The notes beneath the pieces were generated by a model. It had not been told where the DNA came from, made no database searches, and saw only the letters and a list, made by a program, of their open reading frames with translations. Positions 35,776 to 44,118 of a stretch of DNA of 64,000 nucleotides are shown piece after piece; positions within the stretch are counted from its first letter, which is position 1, and the number at the start of each line of letters is the position of its first letter. A program made the translations under genes and the position numbers. Source of the stretch: JAFGTX01 sp942492225 (GTDB lineage Bacteria > Bacillota > Clostridia > Peptostreptococcales > Acidaminobacteraceae); assembly GCA_942492225.1 (NCBI GenBank), contig CALODS010000070.1, positions 62,001 through 126,000 of the forward strand. The letters run 5' to 3'.

Positions 35776-36380
35776 TTGGTGTCTTGAATAAGGGTGAAGT
35801 AATTCAAGATATTTGAAAAACCTTCATCAAGAAGATATTTATATACATCACCTACAGCATTTACATCAACAGAATTTTCGTTGAGCATTAATTGTATCGC
35901 GATACCATCGATAGCACCTATAAGCATTGATGCGATAGCACGTTCGTGTTGTGGATCTATTTCAGTATATAGATGTTCAATTAATTTTTGTGTTTTTGAA
36001 ATCCATTCTTCATATTTGTCAACAAAATTGACCTTTAAATCTGGATTGTTTTGTAACGCTTCTTTCAGTAAGAAAAATTGTATGCGATTTTCTTCAACTT
36101 TTCCAAATCGGTTGACGATATTTTCGTGGATTTCTTTACAGATATCATCTCGTGACGTTGTATCCAAGTGTGTATCATCTGCAACTCTTGAAGTAACAGA
36201 AAGACTGCTAGACATAATATCATAAAAAAGCGCTTCTCTATTCGGATAGTAATGATATATTGCACCAGTACTCACGCCCGCAGCCGTTGCAATTTGACGA
36301 AGCGATGCTTTGGCGATGCCTTTTTCGCTGATAACTTTTTTAGCAGTAAGAATTAAGTGTTCTTTGGAACATTTTGCCAT
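35757..36380 (-). CDS. TetR-family transcriptional regulator
   Basis: A 207-residue repressor with an N-terminal helix-turn-helix at about 10-55 (AKKVISEKGIAKASLRQIATAAGVSTGAIYHYYPNREALF, in two parts) and a ligand domain. ATG 36380 follows GGGAGGC; a longer frame from 36449 lacks a ribosome site. It is divergent from a membrane protein gene. The 10-bp palindrome AAGTATACTT at 36410-36419 is a candidate operator. It probably represses itself and the neighbour; ligand unknown. Confidence 0.88.
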   Translation of the reverse strand: MAKCSKEHLILTAKKVISEKGIAKASLRQIATAAGVSTGAIYHYYPNREALFYDIMSSSLSVTSRVADDTHLDTTSRDDICKEIHENIVNRFGKVEENRIQFFLLKEALQNNPDLKVNFVDKYEEWISKTQKLIEHLYTEIDPQHERAIASMLIGAIDGIAIQLMLNENSVDVNAVGDVYKYLLDEGFSNILNYFTLIQDTNEKSVK

Positions 36381-36442
36381 AAGTGCCTCCCTATTGAACG
36401 ATAGTGAAAAAGTATACTTACAGTTTATCATATAGACTTTTA

Positions 36443-36471
36443 TTGACAAAGTAGAAAGGGTTTGTTACTCT
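36443..36471 (+). promoter_or_regulatory. Promoter of the membrane protein gene
   Basis: TTGACA (36443-36448) and TACTCT (36466-36471) with 17-bp spacing. A possible TetR -35 overlaps it on the other strand. Confidence 0.5.
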
Positions 36472-36533
36472 TAATAACGAAAACCGAACAACTGTTATGT
36501 TTTATAAAAAATGAGTATATTGGAGGACATATC

Positions 36534-37367
36534 ATGGCAGTATTTATGATGTATGTAGTATCAATGGGTCTTTATTTTATTTTTCTTCTTACATTGGTTG
36601 AAGTGATGAGAAAGCATTATAAGTTGGCTCATATTGTATGGCTTGCGTCACTACTAACATTTCCACTTTGGTTAATGGGTGGTGTTGTTGGATGGTTTAG
36701 ATGGGCGAAAATAATTAGCGTAATTATTCCCACAATATTTGTGGGGTTTGTTAGAATTGCATCGATCGAATCAAAAGAGGGCAAGTGGTGGTCAACGTTA
36801 CGTAAACATTGGCCAATGAAAGTGCTTTATTGTGTTCTATTCTTAAATATTTTTGAGGCGACTTTAAAAGATATAGCGATGGGTAACTATTTTAATGCCA
36901 TTTCAGGTACCTTGTTATGTGCGACGATTCCCTTTACTAAAAAATATTGGGGGATTTCAAAAGAGAAACCTGGTGACCTTATCGTATTCACAACTTTGGG
37001 TTGGAATCTTATGTACACGACGTGGAATGCGTGTTTTGTCTTTGCAGAAACACCCGTCTATTTTGCGAGTTCTCTATGTATTATATTAGCAGCTGAGGTT
37101 TATCCGATTATAAAGAAAAGACCAGAACTATATGTTATGTCTCGTGTTTATACGTTGGCGGTACATTTGATTATTAGATCATGTTTTGTAGGTTTATTCC
37201 CAACAGTAATGAATGCAAGTAGTTGGCAAAACCCATCGTTCTTACACAATTGGGGCGTTCTAAATGCCATTATGATGATTGGATACAGTATTTGGCACTT
37301 TAGACAAATTAGAATTGGAAAAGACGAAGCGATGTTTAAACGTGGGAATTTAGGATTGACTATTTAA
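36534..37367 (+). CDS. Multi-pass membrane protein of unknown function
   Basis: A 277-residue protein with about eight hydrophobic segments from residue 4 to 260 and a soluble tail. Trp-rich helices (HIVWLASLLTFPLWLMGGVV, and FTTLGWNLMYTTWNACFVFA) give it a distinctive look, but I do not recognise the family. ATG 36534 follows TGGAGGAC. It is divergent from a TetR gene and probably under its control, which suggests a role in response to a membrane-active or toxic compound; unproven. Confidence 0.7.
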   Translation: MAVFMMYVVSMGLYFIFLLTLVEVMRKHYKLAHIVWLASLLTFPLWLMGGVVGWFRWAKIISVIIPTIFVGFVRIASIESKEGKWWSTLRKHWPMKVLYCVLFLNIFEATLKDIAMGNYFNAISGTLLCATIPFTKKYWGISKEKPGDLIVFTTLGWNLMYTTWNACFVFAETPVYFASSLCIILAAEVYPIIKKRPELYVMSRVYTLAVHLIIRSCFVGLFPTVMNASSWQNPSFLHNWGVLNAIMMIGYSIWHFRQIRIGKDEAMFKRGNLGLTI

Positions 37368-37464
37368 AATAGATGATAGAGACTTTTTATTTTCCTTAAA
37401 ATATTGTATAATCACTTTTGTGCATAGAAAAATTGAATGAGATCTATGCAAGAAGAGGTGAAAT

Positions 37465-38352
37465 ATGAGTGAAGAAAAGAAAAATATAAGTAGTGTTGCA
37501 GGCGAAGGTTGTCCGGTTCTAATTCCAGATGAGGAGAAGAAAACATTACAAGAAATAGAAAAAAGTATTATCAAAAAATATCGTAAACATCTTTGGTCGC
37601 CTTTTATGAAGGGGATTAAAGATTATGACTTAGTTAAAGAAGGCGATAAAATTGCGGTTGCCATATCAGGTGGTAAAGATAGTTTGGTATTAGCAAAACT
37701 TTTCCAAGAACTTCAGAAACATGGGCATACAAATTTTGAATTAGAGTTTATTGCCATGGATCCTGGATATCATCCCAATATTAAAGAGTTATTAATAGAG
37801 AATTGTGAGCACTTAGGAATACCGGTGCATATTTATGAGTCTCAAATATTCGATATTGTAGACCGTATTGCACAGGATTATCCATGCTATATGTGTGCAA
37901 AAATGCGAAGAGGTTCTTTGTATGACAAGGCAAAGTCGCTGGGATGTAATAAGTTAGCTTTAGGACATCATTTCAATGACGTAATAGAAACGAGTTTGAT
38001 GAACATCTTCTATGCAGGCACTGTAAAAACCATGTTGCCAAAATTGAAATCACAGAACTTTGAAAATATGGAATTGATTCGTCCTATGTATCATATTAGG
38101 GAGAAAGCTATTGAAGCATTTACTAAAAATGCTGGGATTTGGCCGCTGAATTGTGCTTGTATGGTTGCAGCAAAACGAACATCAAACATGCGTTATGAAA
38201 TTAAGGAAATGATTGAAGGGATGAGTGTTGATACAAAAACAATCGAGAAATCAATATTTAGATCACTTCACAACATCAATTTGGATGCGTCAATTGGTTG
38301 GGTACAAAACGGAGAAAAACACAGTTATTTAGATACTTATAATGAAGAATAA
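37465..38352 (+). CDS. TtcA-like PP-loop tRNA thiolation protein
   Basis: A 295-residue ATP pyrophosphatase of the TtcA/TtuA group. The PP-loop is AISGGKDSLVLA near residue 70, the central cysteine pair is in CYMCAKMRRG (near 145), and a further pair is in LNCACMV (near 230). TtcA adds sulfur to cytidine-32 of tRNA with an iron-sulfur cluster held by such cysteines. An N-terminal extension of about 45 residues is present. Exact tRNA target uncertain. Monocistronic with its own terminator; ribosome site GAGGTG. Confidence 0.8.
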   Translation: MSEEKKNISSVAGEGCPVLIPDEEKKTLQEIEKSIIKKYRKHLWSPFMKGIKDYDLVKEGDKIAVAISGGKDSLVLAKLFQELQKHGHTNFELEFIAMDPGYHPNIKELLIENCEHLGIPVHIYESQIFDIVDRIAQDYPCYMCAKMRRGSLYDKAKSLGCNKLALGHHFNDVIETSLMNIFYAGTVKTMLPKLKSQNFENMELIRPMYHIREKAIEAFTKNAGIWPLNCACMVAAKRTSNMRYEIKEMIEGMSVDTKTIEKSIFRSLHNINLDASIGWVQNGEKHSYLDTYNEE

Positions 38353-38362
38353 AATAATTTTA

Positions 38363-38395
38363 AAAACTGCAGGGTAATTTGCTCCTTGCAGTTTT
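38363..38395 (+). terminator. Terminator-like hairpin after the TtcA-like gene
   Basis: The stem AAAACTGCA/TGCAGTTTT has an A/T-rich tail; the T-run forms part of the stem. Confidence 0.6.
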
Positions 38396-38484
38396 ATTAA
38401 ATTAATTATTAAATCTTACTTAAATTATAGTAAATTACTCGTAATGATATTGAACATTACATATAATGTTAGCAGGAGGTAATA

Positions 38485-39531
38485 ATGAAAATAAAATGGA
38501 TTATTATATACATAGTAGCGATGATTGTCACTTATTATATTACCCGCGCTGAATTTATAGACAATACAGTAGATAAAGTACTTATGATGAAGCATGAGTT
38601 ACAAATTAAATCAGTTGATGAGATAGAAATACCTCCTGAATCTATTGTCTACAGAAATGAAAGTAATTTAAATAACTGCGGTGGTGGGCTAGAAACAAAT
38701 GATGCATATTATCTCGTTAGTGATCACTTGTTGCTAGAACGAAGAACAAAGGATTATAAGGTGGATAAAAGCTTTCAAGTTCAATCTAATCGTTATTCTA
38801 TTGGAGATATTCAGATTTTAGGGGATTGGCTATTTTATACTTCCGATGGTGTACATCGCATTAAATTAGATGGAAGTCACTCCGATCAATTATTTTCAGG
38901 CGGGGCTTTAAATATGTATGTTACACCGGAATGGATTTTTTTTGTTGACTATAAAAATAGGAGAAATCTTCATCGCATGACGATTAATGGTCGCGATCAT
39001 CAAATACTTTCTGAAGAGTATGTATTAGACTTGCTTTATGAAAAGGAGATGTTTTATGCCACAATAAAAAATGGATCTACTTATGATATGGTGACACTCA
39101 ATATGGATGGTGAAGTGACAGGGATTTTGCAGAAAGATGAATATGCCTCAGGGATGATTATAGAAGAAAATAAGCTCTATTATCGAGATGGAGATGAATG
39201 GTTTTTACGCTGCATGGATCTAAAAAGTTTGGAGATAGAAAATATAATAGAAGTCCCAATAACCTATTATGCTATGGATGAGACTTATATCTATTATTCT
39301 ACAAGAGATGAACGAAGTCCTTATCAAGACGATAGTGCTGTCTATAGGATGGATCGAAGTTCAGGTGAAGTATTAACGCTTGATGATACAACCTTGAGAT
39401 CAACAGGCTGTATGCTTTTACTGGGTGATGATATTATAATTGAGTCAGATTATAGAAAAAATCCTTTTCAATTAATACGTATGACTAACGATGGTATTGA
39501 GCGGGAATATGTGGGTAGTGTTATAGAGTAA
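38485..39531 (+). CDS. Membrane-anchored beta-propeller-like protein (DUF5050-like)
   Basis: A 348-residue protein with one N-terminal membrane helix (about 3-18), then repeated strands with the pattern seen in DUF5050 proteins: WLFYTSDGVHRIKLDGSHSD, WIFFVDYKNRRNLHRMTING, KLYYRDGDEWFLRCMDLKS and YIYYSTRDERS. These repeats probably form a six- or seven-bladed propeller outside the membrane. No catalytic signature is seen. Isolated between terminators; function unknown. Ribosome site AGGAGG. Confidence 0.7.
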   Translation: MKIKWIIIYIVAMIVTYYITRAEFIDNTVDKVLMMKHELQIKSVDEIEIPPESIVYRNESNLNNCGGGLETNDAYYLVSDHLLLERRTKDYKVDKSFQVQSNRYSIGDIQILGDWLFYTSDGVHRIKLDGSHSDQLFSGGALNMYVTPEWIFFVDYKNRRNLHRMTINGRDHQILSEEYVLDLLYEKEMFYATIKNGSTYDMVTLNMDGEVTGILQKDEYASGMIIEENKLYYRDGDEWFLRCMDLKSLEIENIIEVPITYYAMDETYIYYSTRDERSPYQDDSAVYRMDRSSGEVLTLDDTTLRSTGCMLLLGDDIIIESDYRKNPFQLIRMTNDGIEREYVGSVIE

Positions 39532-39547
39532 TTTTTTAATCATATGG

Positions 39548-39580
39548 AGTTGTAAAAGAGTAATCTTTTGCAACTTTTTT
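39548..39580 (+). terminator. Terminator before hcp
   Basis: The stem AGTTGTAAAAGA/TCTTTTGCAACT is followed by T5 and a further T-rich stretch. Confidence 0.85.
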
Positions 39581-39586
39581 ATTTTT

Positions 39587-39600
39587 GTACCTTGTGTTAC
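39587..39600 (+). promoter_or_regulatory. HcpR-like box upstream of hcp
   Basis: GTACC-TTGT-GTTAC is one mismatch from the palindrome GTAAC-N4-GTTAC found before the siroheme reductase operon at 57.6 kb. Its centre is 29.5 bp from a TATGAT -10 element (39623-39628), placing it near -41.5, the class II activator position for Crp/FNR-family proteins. Confidence 0.6.
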
Positions 39601-39725
39601 CGATTATGTTTATTTTATCCGTTATGATAAGGATGTACTTACATAGAGTAATTAGAAAACAAATTTTAAACTTGTTTGAAATTACTAAATATAGAGAATT
39701 ACTACTTCAAGGAGGCGTAAAAAAA

Positions 39726-41381
39726 ATGGATAAAAAAATGTTTTGTTTTCAATGTCAAGAAGCAGCAGGTGGCGTAGGATGTAGCAAGGTCGGCGTTTGT
39801 GGTAAGACAAGCGATGTCGCAAATATTCAAGATTTGCTTTTATATGTAACAAAAGGCTATTCATTCTTAAATCAAATTGCTAGGGAAAAAGGCTTGAATA
39901 GAAATGCGACAGATCGTCAATTAATCGAAAATCTTTTTGCAACAATTACAAATGCGAATTTTGACCACTCAGCATTCGTTGTAAGGGTGAAAGAAACAAT
40001 CGCAACAAGAAATGAGTTATTACAAAGATTAAAAGAAGCAGGCGCACTTGAGGGGATTCAATTACACGACTGTGTGACTTGGACTGGAAGCGAAGTTGAT
40101 TTCGATACAAAAGCTGCTGAAACAAAGGTAAGTGTTCTTGGAACCGAAAATGAAGATGTTAGATCTTTAAGAGAATTAATTATATATGGTGTTAAGGGAA
40201 TGGCTGCATACGCAGAACATGCTCAAAATCTAGGATTCTTCAAGTCGGAAATCGTATCGTTTGCTGAAAGAGCAATGGCAGCAACATTAGACGATACTTT
40301 GACTGCTGATGAATTAGTCGCATTAACACTTGAAACAGGTAAATATGGTGTTGAAGTAATGGCTCTATTAGATGAAGCCAATACAACTAAATACGGTAAC
40401 CCAGAATTAACGGAAGTGAATATTGGAACAAGAAACAAGCCAGCAATCCTTATTTCAGGTCATGATTTGAGAGATATGGAAGATTTATTAAAGCAAACTG
40501 AAGGTACTGGTGTTGATGTTTACACACATAGTGAGATGTTACCAGCGAATTACTACCCTGCATTCAAGAACTATGAGCATTTTGTCGGTAACTACGGAAA
40601 CGCATGGTGGAAGCAAAAAGAAGAATTTGCATCTTTCAACGGACCAATTTTATTTACTACTAACTGTATCGTGCCACCAACTGGTGACATCGTCAACAGA
40701 ATTTATACAACAGGTGCTTCTGGATTCCCAGGATGTACACATATCGCTGATAGAGTAAATGATGGCGCTAAAGATTTCTCTGCAATCATTGAACACGCAA
40801 AGAAATTACCTGCTCCAACACAAATTGAAGAAGGAAAAATTGTTGGTGGTTTTGCTCATAACCAAGTATTAGCATTAGCTGACAAGGTAGTAGACGCAGT
40901 TAAAACTGGTGCAATCAAGCAATTCTTCGTAATGGCTGGTTGTGACGGTAGAATGAAAGGTAGAGATTACTACACAGATTTCGCTAAGCAAATTCCATCA
41001 GATACAGTCATCTTAACGGCTGGTTGTGCCAAGTACAGATACAACAAATTAGAGCTTGGAGATATCGGTGGTATTCCAAGAGTATTAGATGCTGGACAAT
41101 GTAACGATTCATACTCATTAGCAGTCATCGCTCTTAAATTAAAAGAAGTATTTGAGTTAAATGATATCAATGAGTTACCGATTTCTTACAACATTGCATG
41201 GTACGAGCAAAAGGCGGTCATCGTATTATTAGCTTTATTATCCCTAGGTGTTAAGAACATCCACTTAGGGCCAACATTACCAGCTTTCCTTTCACCAAAT
41301 GTAGCAAACGTATTAGTTGAAACATTCGGTATTGCAGGTATTGGTTCAGTAGAAGATGATATCAAGACGTTTTTAGGATAA
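39726..41381 (+). CDS. hcp: Hydroxylamine reductase (hybrid cluster protein)
   Basis: A 551-residue protein. The N-terminal cluster ligands are in MFCFQCQEAAGGVGCSKVGV (near residue 5), and hybrid-cluster ligands are in TNCIVPP, ASGFPGCTH, VMAGCDGR and LTAGCAKYR. Hcp reduces hydroxylamine and nitric oxide and protects against nitrosative stress. ATG 39726 follows AAGGAGGC; a 47-residue upstream extension of the frame has no ribosome site. The HcpR-like box suggests activation under nitrosative or low-redox conditions, shared with the siroheme reductase at 57 kb. Confidence 0.96.
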   Translation: MDKKMFCFQCQEAAGGVGCSKVGVCGKTSDVANIQDLLLYVTKGYSFLNQIAREKGLNRNATDRQLIENLFATITNANFDHSAFVVRVKETIATRNELLQRLKEAGALEGIQLHDCVTWTGSEVDFDTKAAETKVSVLGTENEDVRSLRELIIYGVKGMAAYAEHAQNLGFFKSEIVSFAERAMAATLDDTLTADELVALTLETGKYGVEVMALLDEANTTKYGNPELTEVNIGTRNKPAILISGHDLRDMEDLLKQTEGTGVDVYTHSEMLPANYYPAFKNYEHFVGNYGNAWWKQKEEFASFNGPILFTTNCIVPPTGDIVNRIYTTGASGFPGCTHIADRVNDGAKDFSAIIEHAKKLPAPTQIEEGKIVGGFAHNQVLALADKVVDAVKTGAIKQFFVMAGCDGRMKGRDYYTDFAKQIPSDTVILTAGCAKYRYNKLELGDIGGIPRVLDAGQCNDSYSLAVIALKLKEVFELNDINELPISYNIAWYEQKAVIVLLALLSLGVKNIHLGPTLPAFLSPNVANVLVETFGIAGIGSVEDDIKTFLG

Positions 41382-41557
41382 TTATTCCTTGGCGCCATGA
41401 AATGAAGAACACATTTCATAAGTCGTTCATCAAGGTCTTTTATAAAAAATGAACAATAAAATATTAAAAATCATCTATACACAGTTTGGATCAAAGAATA
41501 CAAACAGAAATAACTTATTGTCAAAGTTATTTCCCCTATAAAGCAACTGGAGTAAAT

Positions 41558-41590
41558 GCCCCTTATAATAAGTCATAAGGGGCGTTTTGA
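41558..41590 (+). terminator. Hairpin with T-rich tail downstream of hcp
   Basis: GCCCCTTAT/ATAAGGGGC with an 8-base loop is followed by GTTTTG. Smaller stems lie between it and hcp (for example AAATAACTT/AAGTTATTT at 41508-41532). No gene is seen in 41382-41663. Confidence 0.55.
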
Positions 41591-41663
41591 TTGCGAACAA
41601 ATAGCGATAGGCCTTCTATCATACAGATTGGCGATGCACGTCTATATGATTTGTGAGTACTGA

Positions 41664-42314
41664 CTACTCAACTATAACACCCATAAGCCTTACTAAATCA
41701 GCGGCTTGAAACGTATTTATTTTAACCCCACGCAATTCTTCTGGTGGTGAGGAGACTGTTGGTGCAACAAATTCACTTTGTGTGAAATCAAAGCCTTTTA
41801 ATTTTGTTTTGAAAAAATTATTTTTTATAAATTTTGATTTACTAGAAGCTACTTTCTTTAAAATAGCTTCTGAAAGTGACATTTCTGTTAAGTCAGATTG
41901 ATCAAAAAAAACACTTGTTAATTTTGAACCATCTAACGATGAAAATTGAAAATTTGAACCTTCAATGGTCACTTCCTTCATAATGCTTTCACCTAATTTC
42001 ATCCCGACACATTTGCATTGAATAAACTGACAACGATTAAAATAGGCATCGTGAAAATTACTATTTGAAAAGTCACAATTCTTAAAAATGACATCCATGA
42101 AACTTCCGCCACCAAAGTTACATTGTATAAATTCAGATCTTTCTATGATACATCCTTCCATATCTATTTTATAAAAATTCTCTCCTTCAATCGTTTCGTC
42201 TTGAAAATGTAAAGTGCTCACAATATCTTCATTATCGATACAATCTTTTGCATAAACCGTGAAATTTATATCTTTTTTTAGGGTATTGCCAATTCTGGGA
42301 CTGTCTATTTTCAT
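41664..42314 (-). CDS. Pentapeptide repeat protein, Qnr-like
   Basis: A 216-residue protein of almost continuous pentapeptide repeats from about residue 40 to 185 (for example CDFSNSNFHDAYFNRCQFIQ), with a short loop break, and the closing region PPEELRGVKINTFQAADLVR. That C-terminal dimerisation pattern and the length are typical of Qnr-like clostridial proteins that mimic DNA and bind gyrase. Native members can lower fluoroquinolone susceptibility, but the activity cannot be read here. A good ribosome site (AAGGAG) precedes ATG 42314. Different in length and design from the protein at 28.7 kb. Confidence 0.82.
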   Translation of the reverse strand: MKIDSPRIGNTLKKDINFTVYAKDCIDNEDIVSTLHFQDETIEGENFYKIDMEGCIIERSEFIQCNFGGGSFMDVIFKNCDFSNSNFHDAYFNRCQFIQCKCVGMKLGESIMKEVTIEGSNFQFSSLDGSKLTSVFFDQSDLTEMSLSEAILKKVASSKSKFIKNNFFKTKLKGFDFTQSEFVAPTVSSPPEELRGVKINTFQAADLVRLMGVIVE

Positions 42315-42473
42315 AATTAACTCCTTACCTTCTTTTACATTAACATTTTTATACTACCAAAGTAAATTCTAACACAAACAAACGTTCGTAATAAGTCTTG
42401 ACTTAAAAAAAATTTTAGTACCATTAGATATATTCAATAGATATATTCTTGTTAAAAGATAAAATACAGCTCT

Positions 42474-42497
42474 ATATGTATCAAATGAGATACATAT
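42474..42497. promoter_or_regulatory. Upstream activator site A of the ato operon
   Basis: ATATGTATC-N6-GATACATAT, a perfect palindrome that lies inside a longer 21-bp perfect inverted repeat (42462-42509). Its core is identical to site B; the centres of A, C and B are exactly 51 bp apart. Confidence 0.65.
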
Positions 42498-42527
42498 AGA
42501 GCTGTATTTATTTAAAAAATTCTATTT

Positions 42528-42545
42528 TGTATCCAATTGTATACA
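42528..42545. promoter_or_regulatory. Upstream activator site C of the ato operon
   Basis: TGTATC-N6-TATACA, one mismatch from sites A and B, centred midway between them (51 bp from each). Confidence 0.55.
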
Positions 42546-42575
42546 TTTTTAGAGGGAAAATCTATTATAATTTAT

Positions 42576-42599
42576 ATATGTATCTAAACAGATACATAT
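42576..42599. promoter_or_regulatory. Upstream activator site B of the ato operon
   Basis: ATATGTATC-N6-GATACATAT, a perfect palindrome identical in its arms to site A. It lies about 130 bp upstream of the -24 element of the sigma-54 promoter, the usual range for enhancer-binding proteins. Confidence 0.65.
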
Positions 42600-42715
42600 T
42601 AAAAGCAATGTTTTAAAGAAAAAAATCAAAAAATTAAAGAGTTAAAAGAGATATAAATGAATTTTATATGTATTATCAATGCTTTTAGCATCATTTTTAT
42701 TGGGTATTAAAATTA

Positions 42716-42732
42716 TGGCATCATAATTGCTT
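42716..42732 (+). promoter_or_regulatory. Sigma-54 promoter of the ato operon
   Basis: TGGCATCATAATTGCTT has the invariant GG and GC exactly 10 bases apart and matches TGGCAC-N5-TTGCW with one mismatch. It lies 51 bases before the first start codon. The 469-base region 42315-42783 otherwise holds only the three palindromes. Confidence 0.78.
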
Positions 42733-42783
42733 TATACTTAAGTAAGAAATGAAGAATCCGTTGGATAATAGGGAGGAAACAAA

Positions 42784-43437
42784 ATGAAAAAGAAATTGGC
42801 ACTTGAAAATGCTATTGCCATGATCGAAGATGGTATGACACTAATGATTGGTGGCTTTTTAGCAGTCGGTACACCAACACTTATTATTGATGCATTAGTT
42901 GAAAGCGGTAAAAAGGATTTAACAATTATTTGTAACGACACAGGATTTGTTGATAAAGGTATCGGAAAATTAATTGTAAACAAGCAAGTTAAAAAAGTAA
43001 TGACATCACATATAGGAACAAACAAAGAAACAGGACGTCAAATGAACGAAGGACTTTTAGAAGTAGATTTAGTTCCACAAGGTACACTAGCTGAACAAGT
43101 TAGAGCAGGTGGCGCTGGTCTTGGTGGTGTTTTGACACCAATTGGTATTGGCACACCAGTAGAAGAAGGAAAAACAATTATAGAATTAAATGATACAAAA
43201 TATATATTAGCAGAAGGATTAAAGGCAGATGTGGCTTTAATCTTTGGGTCAATTGTAGATGAAAAAGGGAATGTTTTCTACAATAAAACAACACGTAATT
43301 TCAACCCATTAATGGCAAGTGCTGCAAATTTAGTGATTTGTGAAGCAGAAAAAATTGTTAAGACGGGTGAACTTGACCCACACCAAGTAATGACACCAGG
43401 TATTTTTGTTGATTATGTTGTAGAGGGGGTAAACTAA
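42784..43437 (+). CDS. atoD: Acetate/acetoacetate CoA-transferase subunit A
   Basis: A 217-residue CoA-transferase alpha subunit with the family segment MTLMIGGFLAVGTPTLIIDAL near the N-terminus and VEEGKTIIELNDTKYILAEGLKADVALI later. It forms a heterodimer with the next gene product and moves CoA between short-chain acyl-CoA and acetoacetate, acetate or butyrate. The start follows GGGAGGAAAC; it overlaps the next gene by one base. First gene of a sigma-54 operon with thiolase, as in the ato operon of Escherichia coli. Confidence 0.93.
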   Translation: MKKKLALENAIAMIEDGMTLMIGGFLAVGTPTLIIDALVESGKKDLTIICNDTGFVDKGIGKLIVNKQVKKVMTSHIGTNKETGRQMNEGLLEVDLVPQGTLAEQVRAGGAGLGGVLTPIGIGTPVEEGKTIIELNDTKYILAEGLKADVALIFGSIVDEKGNVFYNKTTRNFNPLMASAANLVICEAEKIVKTGELDPHQVMTPGIFVDYVVEGVN

Positions 43438-44084
43438 TGAACTATAAAGAATTAATCGCAGCGAGAGTAGCAAAAGAATTTAGTGATGGAGATCTTGTAA
43501 ATTTAGGGATTGGTTTACCAACGATGGTTGCTGATTTCGTCAGTGATGACATTGAAGTAATATTCCACTCTGAAAATGGATTCGTCGGTCTTGGTGGTGC
43601 ACCAGAAGAGGGACAAGAAGACAAAGATTTAGTAAATGCGGGTTCAATGCCTGCAACAATTTTAGAGGGTGGTATGTTCTTTGACAGTGCCATGTCTTTT
43701 ACAATTATTAGAGGTGGTCATTTAGATGCAACAGTTCTTGGTGCACTTCAAGTAGATGAAAAAGGTAACTTAGCAAACTGGAAAATTCCAGGAAAACTTG
43801 TACCAGGAATGGGTGGTGCAATGGATTTAGTTGGTGGTGCTAAGCAGGTAATCGTTGCAATGCTTCATACAGCTAAAGGTGATCATAAAATAATGAAATC
43901 GTGTACACTGCCACTGACGGGTGCCGGTAAAGTAGACAAAATCATTACTGAAATGGGTGTTATGGAAGTAACAGATAAAGGTCTTGTATTAACAGAATAC
44001 AATCCAGAATTTACATTAGAACAAATTCAAGAAGCAACAGAAGCGACATTAATCGTTTCAGATAATCTTATTAAAATGGTATAG
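43437..44084 (+). CDS. atoA: Acetate/acetoacetate CoA-transferase subunit B
   Basis: A 215-residue beta subunit with the catalytic Glu in FHSENGFVGLG near residue 47, which forms the glutamyl-CoA thioester intermediate. GAGSMPATI-like binding residues are visible as NAGSMPATILEGG. Translation is coupled to the A subunit by the TAATG overlap. Confidence 0.94.
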   Translation: MNYKELIAARVAKEFSDGDLVNLGIGLPTMVADFVSDDIEVIFHSENGFVGLGGAPEEGQEDKDLVNAGSMPATILEGGMFFDSAMSFTIIRGGHLDATVLGALQVDEKGNLANWKIPGKLVPGMGGAMDLVGGAKQVIVAMLHTAKGDHKIMKSCTLPLTGAGKVDKIITEMGVMEVTDKGLVLTEYNPEFTLEQIQEATEATLIVSDNLIKMV

Positions 44085-44118
44085 CTTTTTAACGGTAAAA
44101 AACATGGAGGAAGAGTTT

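Noticed and set aside
39585..39725. 47-residue N-terminal extension of Hcp
   Set aside because: Known Hcp proteins start at MDKKMFCFQC, and a strong ribosome site stands directly before ATG 39726; the extension would also cover the promoter and its activator box.
42462..42509. The 21-bp perfect inverted repeat as a plus-strand terminator
   Set aside because: No T-run follows on the plus strand and no plus-strand gene precedes it; the shared core with two further sites at 51-bp intervals favours an activator-binding site.
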